DNA of 32,525 nucleotides, taken from Planctomycetota bacterium. GTDB taxonomy: Bacteria; Planctomycetota; Planctomycetia; Planctomycetales; Planctomycetaceae. The DNA lies in contig QWQG01000243.1 of the NCBI GenBank assembly GCA_003670925.1, positions 1 through 32,525 on the forward strand. The letters are read 5' to 3'. The notes beneath the pieces are model-generated. The model ran no database searches, was not told the DNA's origin, and saw only the letters and a program-made list of their open reading frames with translations. Each line of letters begins with the position of its first letter. Position 1 is the stretch's first letter. This document shows positions 1 to 7,177 of the stretch, piece after piece. The translations under genes were made by a program, and so were the position numbers.

Positions 1-178
1 ATTGACTGTTGACTTTTATCTGTGTGAATTTGTGTTTATCTGTGGTTGATGCCGTTGGCCGCATTCTGACGCGTGAATGCGTACGCCCACGCACACCCAA
101 GAATGCGATTTGTCCGTCAAGCTGGTTGCCTGCAACGTTGAATGCGAACATCCAGATGAGGATGAATCTTACTCATGA
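1..178. other. Window edge, no gene; short direct repeat
   Basis: No convincing coding region is seen. The 10-base word TTTATCTGTG occurs at 15-24 and again at 35-44. It sits in a T/G-rich stretch resembling the dispersed 'CCACAGATAAACACAGAT' type of intergenic sequence seen in many environmental bacterial genomes. The short plus-strand frame here has no family resemblance and no ribosome binding site. Confidence 0.3.
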
Positions 179-565
179 CTATTTACTGAACGCCGCACTT
201 GTGTCCAGCGTGTAATCTTCGCAGAAGACTTTGTCGAAGTCATAGATGCCGAAGAAATCGGCGAGGTGATCGTGAGGTGTGCGACGCATTTCATTCGAGT
301 CGATCATTTCGAACACAATGTGACCGAAGTCGTCAGTTGATGTGACACCCCAAGACTTAAAGACTACCCCACTGAGCATTCCAAAATGCTGCAATGCCAG
401 TTTACGCAGTCCGTCGAGAAGTTCCGGGCCACTGATGTGACCAGAAATCTCAGACTTGCGATCGCGGCCCAACTGTTCCTGTGTGAACTTTAATGCTGAG
501 TAGACAAATTTGAATGCATTCGGATGATAGGTACTTGAGCGAGTATGACTGGCGGTGGAGCCCAT
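179..565 (-). CDS. Minf_1886 family (TIGR04138-like) protein
   Basis: Function unknown. The family is small, about 130-150 residues, and common in Planctomycetes and Verrucomicrobia. The match rests on the block YHPNAFKFVYSALKFTQEQL, then GPELLDGLRKLALQHFG, KSWGVTSTDDFGHIVFEMI, and a C-terminal DFFGIYDFDKVF segment, in the expected order. I chose the ATG at 565, which gives 128 residues. The alternative ATG at 688 (169 residues) overlaps the upstream gene by 20 bases, but its extra 41 residues match nothing in the family and are encoded by AT-rich DNA. Neither start has a strong ribosome binding site. The gene follows the RicT-like gene directly on the same strand, so the two are probably co-transcribed. 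The family call is fairly sure; the start is not. Confidence 0.8.
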   Translation of the reverse strand: MGSTASHTRSSTYHPNAFKFVYSALKFTQEQLGRDRKSEISGHISGPELLDGLRKLALQHFGMLSGVVFKSWGVTSTDDFGHIVFEMIDSNEMRRTPHDHLADFFGIYDFDKVFCEDYTLDTSAAFSK

Positions 566-668
566 GCGGAACGTCCAGAGAGGCGATGATGCCGAAAGTG
601 ATCGTTTTTTAACAATTCGGGGTGATTCTAAATCATTTGCCTCGCAGATAAAAGAGCCTCTTAAAAAT

Positions 669-1550
669 TTAATCCCCCTCGGCATCATCTGACTGACGCG
701 TATTTCCGCCTCGAGAAATGACGGTGACTATGTCGTTTTCCGCGGTCATGACTCGTCGGCCATCCTGAAAGACAACAACGAGTTTGCGGGCCAGAAGTTC
801 CTGTGAAATGACTCTTCCCTGACCATTCTTCGTAATCACCATGGCACCAATCGGGGGCAGTTCGCGGCGATTTTGTTCATAAGTATCGTATTCATATCGC
901 AGACAGCATTTGAGACGACCGCACCGCCCGGAAATCTTATTTGGGTCTAGCGTCGCTTTCTGCAGCTTCGCCATTTTCATCGAGACCGCGGGCATTTCTT
1001 GCAGATGTGTATTACAGCACAGTGGTTTTCCACAGTCACCGTAATCAGCCAGCAGTTTGGCTTCGTCGCGAATACCGATCTGCCGCATTTCAATTCGCAT
1101 GTTGAATTCTCGCGCCATGCCTTTGACAATCTCACGAAAATCGATGCGGCCTTCCGACAGATAGTACAAAATTAATCGCTCACCACCAAAAATCTGTTCG
1201 ATATCAATGAGTTGCATCTGGACGAGTCGTTCAGAAATCATCGCCGCGGCTTGGGTGAAATACTGTTTTTCGCGTTCAGCGGTTTCTGATCGAGTGCGGC
1301 GATCTTCACTGGTCGCGATGCGGAGGATGCGTCCTGAATTCGCGCGCGTATTCCCAAGGTACTCGCCCGTGCGTTCGGTCGCCGGACAAAGCACAGTCCC
1401 CCATTCGACCCCGCGTTCAGAACGCACGATCACTTCTTCATTGCGTCGAAACACAGTCCCTCGACGCGTTTCAAAATCGCCAAGCAGTCGCATCGCCCCG
1501 TAGCGGACGACGAGTCGCTGCGATTGTTGTTCCAGAATGTTGTCTTCCAC
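669..1550 (-). CDS. PSP1 domain protein, RicT/YaaT type
   Basis: PSP1-domain protein of 293 residues. In Bacillus subtilis, RicT (YaaT) forms the RicAFT complex, which carries [4Fe-4S] clusters and acts in mRNA maturation with RNase Y and in developmental control. The fold core spans about residues 35-235. The diagnostic part is a pair of Cys clusters: CGKPLCC at 173-179 and CGRLKCCLRYE at 210-220, followed by a glycine-rich segment near 234-248 and a C-terminal strand region. The start is GTG at 1550, with a GAGGA ribosome binding site a few bases upstream. No RicA or RicF homologue is in view, so the complex cannot be assumed. The downstream neighbour is the Minf_1886 gene. The family is confident; the role in this organism is inference. 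Confidence 0.88.
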   Translation of the reverse strand: MEDNILEQQSQRLVVRYGAMRLLGDFETRRGTVFRRNEEVIVRSERGVEWGTVLCPATERTGEYLGNTRANSGRILRIATSEDRRTRSETAEREKQYFTQAAAMISERLVQMQLIDIEQIFGGERLILYYLSEGRIDFREIVKGMAREFNMRIEMRQIGIRDEAKLLADYGDCGKPLCCNTHLQEMPAVSMKMAKLQKATLDPNKISGRCGRLKCCLRYEYDTYEQNRRELPPIGAMVITKNGQGRVISQELLARKLVVVFQDGRRVMTAENDIVTVISRGGNTRQSDDAEGD

Positions 1551-2291
1551 GAATTCCTCGCCTTACGTCGCTGAAACTTCAAATCGAGGCAGACTATAGT
1601 GTGTCAGGCTCTAATTTGAAATCAAGCCTTGAATCTCGCCGTCCGATCAGAGCGACTGCACTTAAAGAAATCATAGCGAGGAAAAACGAATTGCACATTA
1701 TTCTGAAAAGTCGTACAGAGTCGCTTGATATTTAAGTCATTGCAGGAAACCCTAAACGCCATCGTCAGTCGCTCGTGGCTCAATTCCTTCAGTTTCTGTG
1801 GAAGCCGTCGATGCCAAACAATCCTTTCTTCACAGCCCAAGCTCCCAATCCCAAGCTCCCAATCCCAAGTGTTCAACGCAAGCTGTTTCGCATGAACGCG
1901 ACTGAAATAATCAGCGATGATTTTGGAAGTCCACTGTGTAGTTCCCTGGCGAAACTGATTCTCCATCCCATTGGGAGCGTGTGTTATCGTGCGGGACGGA
2001 CATTTGCAGTGCCACGCTGGTTCGTTGACAAAGTCCAAATAGACCCAGCCTGCCCCAAAATCGATTCGGGTTTGATCACCAGTGATCGAAAGGGTCGTCC
2101 TTGCAGAGTGGCGAACCGTTGTGGTTCGCACGGGCAGTTATCGTTGACTGTGCCAACGATTCCGTCAGTCCGCAATGGGCTTCTTGAGCGATGTGACGAT
2201 TACGAATCTACGAGTCCCATCGACTTGGCACGAGAGCGATTCTGGTTCCAAGTCACGTTTCGTCTTGCGGCGATTTAGTGAGGTATCTTCG
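1551..2291. other. Intergenic region between divergent genes
   Basis: This 741-base gap separates the minus-strand RicT gene from the plus-strand operon starting at 2292, so promoters for both should lie here. Two long frames on opposite strands (1622-2131 minus, 1775-2278 plus) have odd composition, no recognisable domain and no good ribosome binding site; I regard both as non-coding. The only clear structure is a short tandem repeat at 1836-1870. Confidence 0.4.
1836..1870. repeat. 14-base tandem repeat, about 2.4 copies
   Basis: The unit CCCAAGCTCCCAAT occurs at 1836-1849 and exactly again at 1850-1863, followed by a partial copy CCCAAGT at 1864-1870. It lies in the intergenic region upstream of the 2292-6030 operon. 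No function is evident; slipped-strand variation in copy number is possible. Confidence 0.7.
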
Positions 2292-3470
2292 ATGCTGGCG
2301 TATGATATTCGACGATTTCGAACGGCAGGCGTGTTCTTGGTTTTTGTGATCCAGCACACGTTACTCTGCGCAGCACCGCCGGATCTCAATACGGTCCGAG
2401 CGGCCGTGAGTTTTTATCACGACAGCATTCGATCGATGGAAGGCAGGTTTGAATCGAGAATCGTTCCAACGGAAAAATGGGTGCATCGACCCGGAAGCCT
2501 TGTGATGGAAGACTGTCGAGCTTTCATCGAATTTCGCGCGGACATTGTTCACGGCTGGACGCGATTTGATGAAACAGAATCGTTCACGTACTCATGGCTC
2601 TCCAAAACGGAGCCGATGGTTAGTCACTCGATAAGCTGCTTCGACGGAGACAGACCGTACAATCTGACGCATACATTGGTGAAATCGCCGATTCCCGCTC
2701 GAGTGCCGCCGGGGGTACCGGTCATGTTGGGTATTTCCGGCACGGATCAGACGGCTCCTGTCTTTGGGCCATGGTATTTCGCGGGACTACGTTTTCATTC
2801 CGAGCCTGGCCAAAGTTTAGCCTCCTGCTTTCAACGAAACCTCGTATCGATTGACGGCGAAGAGGCCGTCGATGGGGTCAACTGTGTAATGATCAGCGCG
2901 AATACCGGCTTTTTAGATTACAAAATGTGGTTGGATCCAAATCATGATTATTTGCCGCGAAAGCAAACCTACGGTCCTCAAGGCGGCACTCCGGGTGAAT
3001 ACAGGACGCTGGTTGTGCTTGAATTCGAACAATTCGACGATGGCAGCGGCAACTTGCGCTGGTTCCCCAAAAAGGCCGTCGCCCGGGCTGAACAAATGGA
3101 ATATCCAATTGAGATTGTCGAGCTTCGGCTCAATGTTGAGTGCAGAAAAGAAGAATTCAGGATCGATCCAGAGTCACTTCCGCCCGGTGTAGAAGTCGTC
3201 GATGACTTAAAGGGTATCCGATCGGTGACTGGCGGACGAGACGATCTTTACAAAGAACTCAAAGGCCTCCGCGACGAGCAGGACGGAATTATGGAGGCAA
3301 AGTTGGCAGCGAGTCGATCTGCCGACACGATGGCAACTCCATCAACTGGCGATGGAAATCCTGTTCGCGTCGAACCGCGATCCGATAACTGGACGGCATT
3401 CTTCCTGGCAACTGCAGGGTGCGTGTTTGTCGTCGCCGGACTTATTTATTGGAAAACCCGTACTCGATGA
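2292..3470 (+). CDS. Exported LolA-like protein with C-terminal membrane anchor
   Basis: 392 residues. The N-terminus has a basic start (YDIRRFR) and a hydrophobic stretch ending near LLCAAP at 24-29, consistent with a Sec signal peptide. The body resembles planctomycete proteins related to outer-membrane lipoprotein-sorting (LolA/LppX) folds: an early motif about a small load (SFYHDSIRSMEGRF) and KMWLDPNHDYLPRK, like the usual 'LDP..GYLPR' strand. A single transmembrane helix lies at about 367-387, followed by KTRTR, so the domain should sit outside the inner membrane with a short cytoplasmic tail. I chose ATG 2292 because it starts the signal peptide and has GAGG upstream; the frame is open further upstream to 2175. 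It is first of four same-strand genes. The LolA-like assignment is moderate and no substrate can be named. Confidence 0.75.
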   Translation: MLAYDIRRFRTAGVFLVFVIQHTLLCAAPPDLNTVRAAVSFYHDSIRSMEGRFESRIVPTEKWVHRPGSLVMEDCRAFIEFRADIVHGWTRFDETESFTYSWLSKTEPMVSHSISCFDGDRPYNLTHTLVKSPIPARVPPGVPVMLGISGTDQTAPVFGPWYFAGLRFHSEPGQSLASCFQRNLVSIDGEEAVDGVNCVMISANTGFLDYKMWLDPNHDYLPRKQTYGPQGGTPGEYRTLVVLEFEQFDDGSGNLRWFPKKAVARAEQMEYPIEIVELRLNVECRKEEFRIDPESLPPGVEVVDDLKGIRSVTGGRDDLYKELKGLRDEQDGIMEAKLAASRSADTMATPSTGDGNPVRVEPRSDNWTAFFLATAGCVFVVAGLIYWKTRTR

Positions 3471-3525
3471 ACGCGGGCAAATGTGCAAGGATAGTCCTCA
3501 ATCAACTTAAACAGGGAAAACAAAA

Positions 3526-3906
3526 ATGGTTCGATCAATGGCTTGTTTCGCCGTGGGCCTGTCGCTCTTTTGCCTTGCAGCAACCTTGGCACATTCGCAG
3601 GAGTCGTCCTCTGGTCAATGTACGGTCATTACATCAGGCACTGCGGGCTTTTGCTACTGTGCGCCGTACGACGCGACGCATGTCTACTATTGTAAGAAAA
3701 AGAAATTCAATGGCTATATCTGCATGGGCTCCGGCACGCCCTGCACGCCGGGAACACGGCCTTGTCACGAAAATATGCATACCAAGATAATTCTCTGTGA
3801 TTTGTGGTCCGCGTGTGCTATGGGCTGTGTGGAGACCCCAGAGACGTGCAGACTCTTCACGGCCGATTGCCGACACCCTTCGGAGTGGGAAATTGAAAGG
3901 GATTAA
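3526..3906 (+). CDS. Small secreted cysteine-rich protein, unknown family
   Basis: 126 residues. A signal peptide is clear: a short basic start, a hydrophobic core (ACFAVGLSLFCLAATLA) and probable cleavage after AHS near residue 24. The mature part of about 102 residues holds 12 cysteines, spread through segments such as FCYCAPYD, YYCKKKK, PCTPGTRPC and CAMGC. The even number suggests up to six disulfides in the periplasm or outside the cell. It also has a basic KKKK patch. I do not recognise the family. The start at 3526 has AGGG about ten bases upstream. The stop lies one base before the start of the DUF1559 gene, so the two are almost certainly translated from one message. It could be a substrate or partner of the pseudopilin-like neighbour; that is inference only. 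Confidence 0.8.
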   Translation: MVRSMACFAVGLSLFCLAATLAHSQESSSGQCTVITSGTAGFCYCAPYDATHVYYCKKKKFNGYICMGSGTPCTPGTRPCHENMHTKIILCDLWSACAMGCVETPETCRLFTADCRHPSEWEIERD

Positions 3907-3907
3907 A

Positions 3908-4933
3908 ATGCGAAGGCTGCGAAGTGGTACTACCATTGTCGAGTTATTGGTCGCATTGGGTGTCGTGAGCTTGTTATTATCAGGAACAATGCCAGCGATT
4001 CAGTCCCTGCGAGAAAGGTCCAGGCGGATGGAGTGTGAAAATCGCCTCCGCCAAATCGGCGTCGCGATCCACGGCTACGAGTCCGCCCATCGGCACTTTC
4101 CCATGGCAGGGGAAATGCCATACGAGGAAAATGGACAACTCTTTCCGCGTTCGCACGCTCCGCATCTGTACCTTGCCCCTTTCCTAGGAGCAACTGCTGT
4201 GTTCGACTCCGCGAATCGGACTTGCGCGGCCGACCGCGGTCTCTGGTACGATCCTCCGATGTCAGATCCCAACTACGCGGTGCGGAATACGCGATTGTCA
4301 CTGTTCCTGTGTCCGTCAGACCCGAATTCCGAACATGGACGAAACAGCTACCGCGCTAATCTGGGTCTCATTTCATTTCCACGAGGGAATTCTGTGAGGC
4401 AGCCGTCGTACAAAGCACATATCGGACCGTTTATGCCGGTCAGCCAATGGCCCACCTTCCAGGCAGTCACCGATGGGCTCTCGAATACTGTGGCGTTCTC
4501 AGAACGATCAATCGGCGATGGTGATCTCCGACAGTATACCTCCGATACCGATATTTTTTATGTCGGCGAAGTGATTGATCCAAATCTACTCGTCCAATCC
4601 AGCACCGTTGATGACAGCTACACCTCAGCATGTAGTCAACTCAGAATCCCAGATCCACAGCACGATTCGTCAGCAGGCGAATTCTGGCTGTACGGTGGTT
4701 TGACTGACACCTGGTACAATCACTTGCTTTCACCGAACAGTTCTATTCCGGATTGTGGCACCAGTGCAGGCATGTTTGGATCCGGTGTCGTGGCAGCGCG
4801 AAGCCGACACAATGCCGGTGTGAATGTCCTGGTGATGGACGGATCATGTCGTTTTGTCAATGAGACGGTATCGAAAAACGTTTGGCAACAGATCGGAACG
4901 CGCAGTGGTGGGGAGACAGAGTCATGGCAATAG
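3908..4933 (+). CDS. DUF1559 protein with prepilin-type N-terminus
   Basis: 341 residues. The N-terminus is a type IV prepilin-like leader: MRRLRSG, then TTIVELLVALGVVSLLLSG, with Gly before the cut, Glu at position 5 of the mature helix and a long hydrophobic helix. The body is the DUF1559 (SBP_bac_10) domain: ECENRLRQIGVAIHGYESAH after the helix, LFLCPSDPN in the middle, DGLSNTVAFSERS, and the C-terminal block RHNAGVNVLVMDGSCRF. These proteins are hugely amplified in Planctomycetes and are thought to be assembled or exported by a type II/IV-pilus-like machine; their function is unsettled. ATG 3908 is chosen because it begins the leader; the frame is open upstream to 3797. It starts one base after the Cys-rich gene and overlaps the DUF1573 gene by ten bases. 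Confidence 0.92.
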   Translation: MRRLRSGTTIVELLVALGVVSLLLSGTMPAIQSLRERSRRMECENRLRQIGVAIHGYESAHRHFPMAGEMPYEENGQLFPRSHAPHLYLAPFLGATAVFDSANRTCAADRGLWYDPPMSDPNYAVRNTRLSLFLCPSDPNSEHGRNSYRANLGLISFPRGNSVRQPSYKAHIGPFMPVSQWPTFQAVTDGLSNTVAFSERSIGDGDLRQYTSDTDIFYVGEVIDPNLLVQSSTVDDSYTSACSQLRIPDPQHDSSAGEFWLYGGLTDTWYNHLLSPNSSIPDCGTSAGMFGSGVVAARSRHNAGVNVLVMDGSCRFVNETVSKNVWQQIGTRSGGETESWQ

Positions 4934-6030
4934 ACGATTTTCTGAGCCGATTGACGATACTGGCGGCGCTGACGAGCATACTTGCAAATGGCTGCGGTCA
5001 TGCCGAGCCTGCGGTGCCTGTCCGCCTCGCGGTGGTTCCTGCACATTTTTATCTGGCCCCTGAAGACGAAGACGCAGAGGCATTGTTCCAGGTCCGAAAC
5101 GAAAGTTCGGAAACCATTCGAATATTGCACATGACGTCAAGTTGCGGATGTGCCGTTCCTACACTTCCGACATCGGTCCTTGCGCCCGGCGAAACGGTGC
5201 AAGTTCAGGTTGGGATTGTGCGACCTCCGACGGGGACCAACTCAGCGACAGTGACGCTGTTTACTGATTCGGTTATTTCGCCGACAACGACACTCAATGC
5301 CACCTTTGCTGCTTCCGGCGACGGAGTCGCGGCAATGACAAACGTCACACCGCAGCATATCGTCCTCGAGAAAAACTTTGCGGCGTCTCGGTTATCGGCC
5401 GACGTCACGGTCACTACGATCGAGAGAGCATCGGAACACTTCATAGTGGGTGTCGATTCTGATCTCCCGTTCGTAAATGTGACCAAAACGCGGGAGACGG
5501 ATTCTGCGCCGTTATTCAATACTGATTTTGTGCAAAGACAATACGTCTTCACTCTGTCACTCGATGAGTCCGCACCTGTCGGGGCAGTATCCGGCACGCT
5601 GTTGATTCGGAATGAATCGGACACACCGCATCCATTGAACACCATTCACGTTCAGGCGATTGTGGATGGTTTGCTTGTTGCGAACCCCCGATCGCTGTTT
5701 GCCCAGTTGCCGGTTAACGATTCGCAGTCGCTGCCAACATGGCGGGTCACAGTAGTCTCGGGAAATCCGACAGCGAAGTTCCAGATCGCTTCAGTGGAAA
5801 CCACAGTTGACTGGCTTGAAGCTGCAATGCGCAACTCACCCGGTCCTGGCATTGCGTCAGAATCGAACGAATCAGAGGTTGAACTGAGCGTATCGCTCAT
5901 TGGCGTGCCATCTGAAGTCGAGGGCGAAGGTGAGGTGGTCGTCACGACAATGGACGGAGTGCGACTGGCGATCCCTGTCGTCGTCTCCCGGCCACGAGTT
6001 TTTACTGCGCAGCACACTGAAGACTTGTAG
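4924..6030 (+). CDS. DUF1573 domain putative lipoprotein
   Basis: 368 residues. The N-terminal hydrophobic stretch LTILAALTSILANGC ends in a Cys at residue 24 that could be lipidated; the lipobox (LANGC) is imperfect, so a plain signal peptide is possible. Residues 32-110 form a DUF1573 Ig-like domain with its hallmark SSCGC motif at 72-76, followed by LPTSVLAPGETVQVQV. The remainder looks like further beta-sandwich repeats, rich in V and T, with a single helix-poor architecture. Such proteins are periplasmic or surface located; the SCGC cysteines are conserved but of unknown function. ATG 4924 overlaps the end of the DUF1559 gene by ten bases and has GGGGAG upstream, so translation is probably coupled. 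It is the last gene of the four-gene run. Confidence 0.88.
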   Translation: MAIDDFLSRLTILAALTSILANGCGHAEPAVPVRLAVVPAHFYLAPEDEDAEALFQVRNESSETIRILHMTSSCGCAVPTLPTSVLAPGETVQVQVGIVRPPTGTNSATVTLFTDSVISPTTTLNATFAASGDGVAAMTNVTPQHIVLEKNFAASRLSADVTVTTIERASEHFIVGVDSDLPFVNVTKTRETDSAPLFNTDFVQRQYVFTLSLDESAPVGAVSGTLLIRNESDTPHPLNTIHVQAIVDGLLVANPRSLFAQLPVNDSQSLPTWRVTVVSGNPTAKFQIASVETTVDWLEAAMRNSPGPGIASESNESEVELSVSLIGVPSEVEGEGEVVVTTMDGVRLAIPVVVSRPRVFTAQHTEDL

Positions 6031-6520
6031 ACATCGATCAGTTCCACGGTCACGGCAGCGAGGCGGTTGAATCGTTATCTCCTGGATCGGAGCCGTGTCG
6101 GTTGCACACAAAGTGGCTCGTGATGCTGCTTCCCTTTGTGGAACAAGGGCTCGTTGTACGAAAAGTCTTTCGCATTCGTGCCGAGTCAAGGCAAGGCAGA
6201 TGAAACACAGCTGCTCCTTTTCTTTCTGCACGGATATTCCAGTAACGGCGATGATGGAATTCAGCATATCCATGAATGTGCGGGGCATGAAATCTGTGAT
6301 GCTTGGAGTAGCTTTCCGGTCGTAGTTTAGTTGCCGTGAGACGCACAATCCAGCTACTGAAAATTCGCAGGCAGGCTCGACGCAGTTGAATCCAAACCGT
6401 TCGTCACGTACGCTGCGGGGCTGACGATGAATCAATATCGATTGCGATCAGGGTTGTCCTCTTCTTTCCACCTCGTAACGGAGAGGCCGATTTCGAATTT
6501 TTCGAACCGGCAGGTGCTTC
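6031..6520. other. Intergenic region, no gene recognised
   Basis: This stretch of 490 bases lies between the end of the 2292-6030 operon and dcd. Short frames exist on both strands (for example 6095-6325 and 6136-6330 plus) but they are out of keeping with coding composition, overlap each other and match no family I know. No clear terminator with a T tract, tRNA or riboswitch is visible. The dcd promoter should lie at its right end. Confidence 0.4.
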
Positions 6521-7090
6521 ATGATTCTGAGCGGCAGTGAAATTAAGGCTCGCCTAGGTGGCGACATCAGGATTGATCCGTTTAATGAAGATCAACTGAA
6601 CCCCAACAGTTACAATCTGCGGCTGCATGATGAACTCCTCGTGTACGAAGAAATTGTACTCGATATGAAGCGGCCTAATCGCTATCGCCGCATCACAATT
6701 CCTCCTCAAGGACTGGTTCTCGAACCCAATCAGATGTATCTGGGGCGCACGGTGGAATACACCGAAACACGAAACCTCGTGCCGATGCTCGAAGGTCGCT
6801 CGTCGATCGGTCGATTAGGGATGTTTGTGCATATCACGGCAGGCTTCGGCGACGTCGGTTTCTGTGGATTTTGGACGTTGGAAATGCTGGCCGTACAACC
6901 TGTGCGGATTTATGCGGGCGTTCAGGTTTGTCAGATCTTCTATCACACAGTGGAAGGTGCGATCACCGAGTACGCCGCCGGCAAGTATCAGCGTAACTCG
7001 GATATTCAGCCCAGCCTGCTGTATCGCGAATTGTCAGTCCGGGACGAACGCCAGCGAACGCTGGATTTCGGAAGTAGCGAAAAGCCGTAG
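6521..7090 (+). CDS. dcd: dCTP deaminase
   Basis: 189 residues, the usual length. It deaminates dCTP to dUTP in the cytoplasm, feeding dUMP for thymidylate synthesis; some members also hydrolyse dUTP to dUMP. The hallmark block is EGRSSIGRLGMFVHITAGFG at 91-110, giving the substrate-binding Arg93 and Ser94/95, followed by DVGFCGFWTLE with Glu121 in the position of the catalytic glutamate. The N-terminal MILSGSEIK and the C-terminal GKYQRNSDIQPSLLYREL are also typical. The segment HITAGFGDVGF resembles the archaeal-type bifunctional branch (HVTAGFIDAGF) more than the E. coli form, so dUTPase activity is possible but not shown. The ATG has AGGT about seven bases upstream. Its stop codon lies in the left arm of an inverted repeat that runs toward gatA. 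Confidence 0.95.
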   Translation: MILSGSEIKARLGGDIRIDPFNEDQLNPNSYNLRLHDELLVYEEIVLDMKRPNRYRRITIPPQGLVLEPNQMYLGRTVEYTETRNLVPMLEGRSSIGRLGMFVHITAGFGDVGFCGFWTLEMLAVQPVRIYAGVQVCQIFYHTVEGAITEYAAGKYQRNSDIQPSLLYRELSVRDERQRTLDFGSSEKP

Positions 7091-7156
7091 TCCAAGCCTC
7101 CAGACTTGGCATTGTTTCAATTCTGTTGGCTGAACAAGTCTGGAGACTTGTTCTAC
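7087..7156. repeat. Inverted repeat at the dcd/gatA junction
   Basis: The arm at 7087-7109 and the reverse complement of 7134-7156 match at about 19 of 23 positions; the shared core is CTCCAGACTTG. Each arm also contains a smaller palindrome-like element (CAAG.CTCCAGACTTG), so the transcript could fold as one long stem or two short hairpins. The left arm includes the dcd stop codon and the right arm ends 21 bases before the gatA start. There is no T tract, so a classical intrinsic terminator is not supported. Its form fits a dispersed REP-like element. Confidence 0.7.
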
Positions 7157-7177
7157 GAAATACAGTACCGATCGACG

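Noticed and set aside
1622-2131. Long minus-strand frame of 169 codons upstream of the RicT gene
   Set aside because: Composition is not protein-like (many Arg, Trp, Cys and His, including a translated copy of the tandem repeat), there is no ribosome site, and an equally long plus-strand frame overlaps it.
1775-2278. Long plus-strand frame of 167 codons before the 2292 gene
   Set aside because: It has no recognisable domain, crosses the tandem repeat and looks like an open frame by chance in intergenic DNA.
2292-6030. A bacteriocin or toxin-immunity locus
   Set aside because: The Cys-rich protein made me consider this, but no immunity-like, modifying-enzyme or dedicated exporter gene is adjacent; the neighbours are envelope families.
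6095-6330. Two overlapping plus-strand frames before dcd
   Set aside because: They overlap in different frames, have no family similarity, and lie in a region without coding signals.
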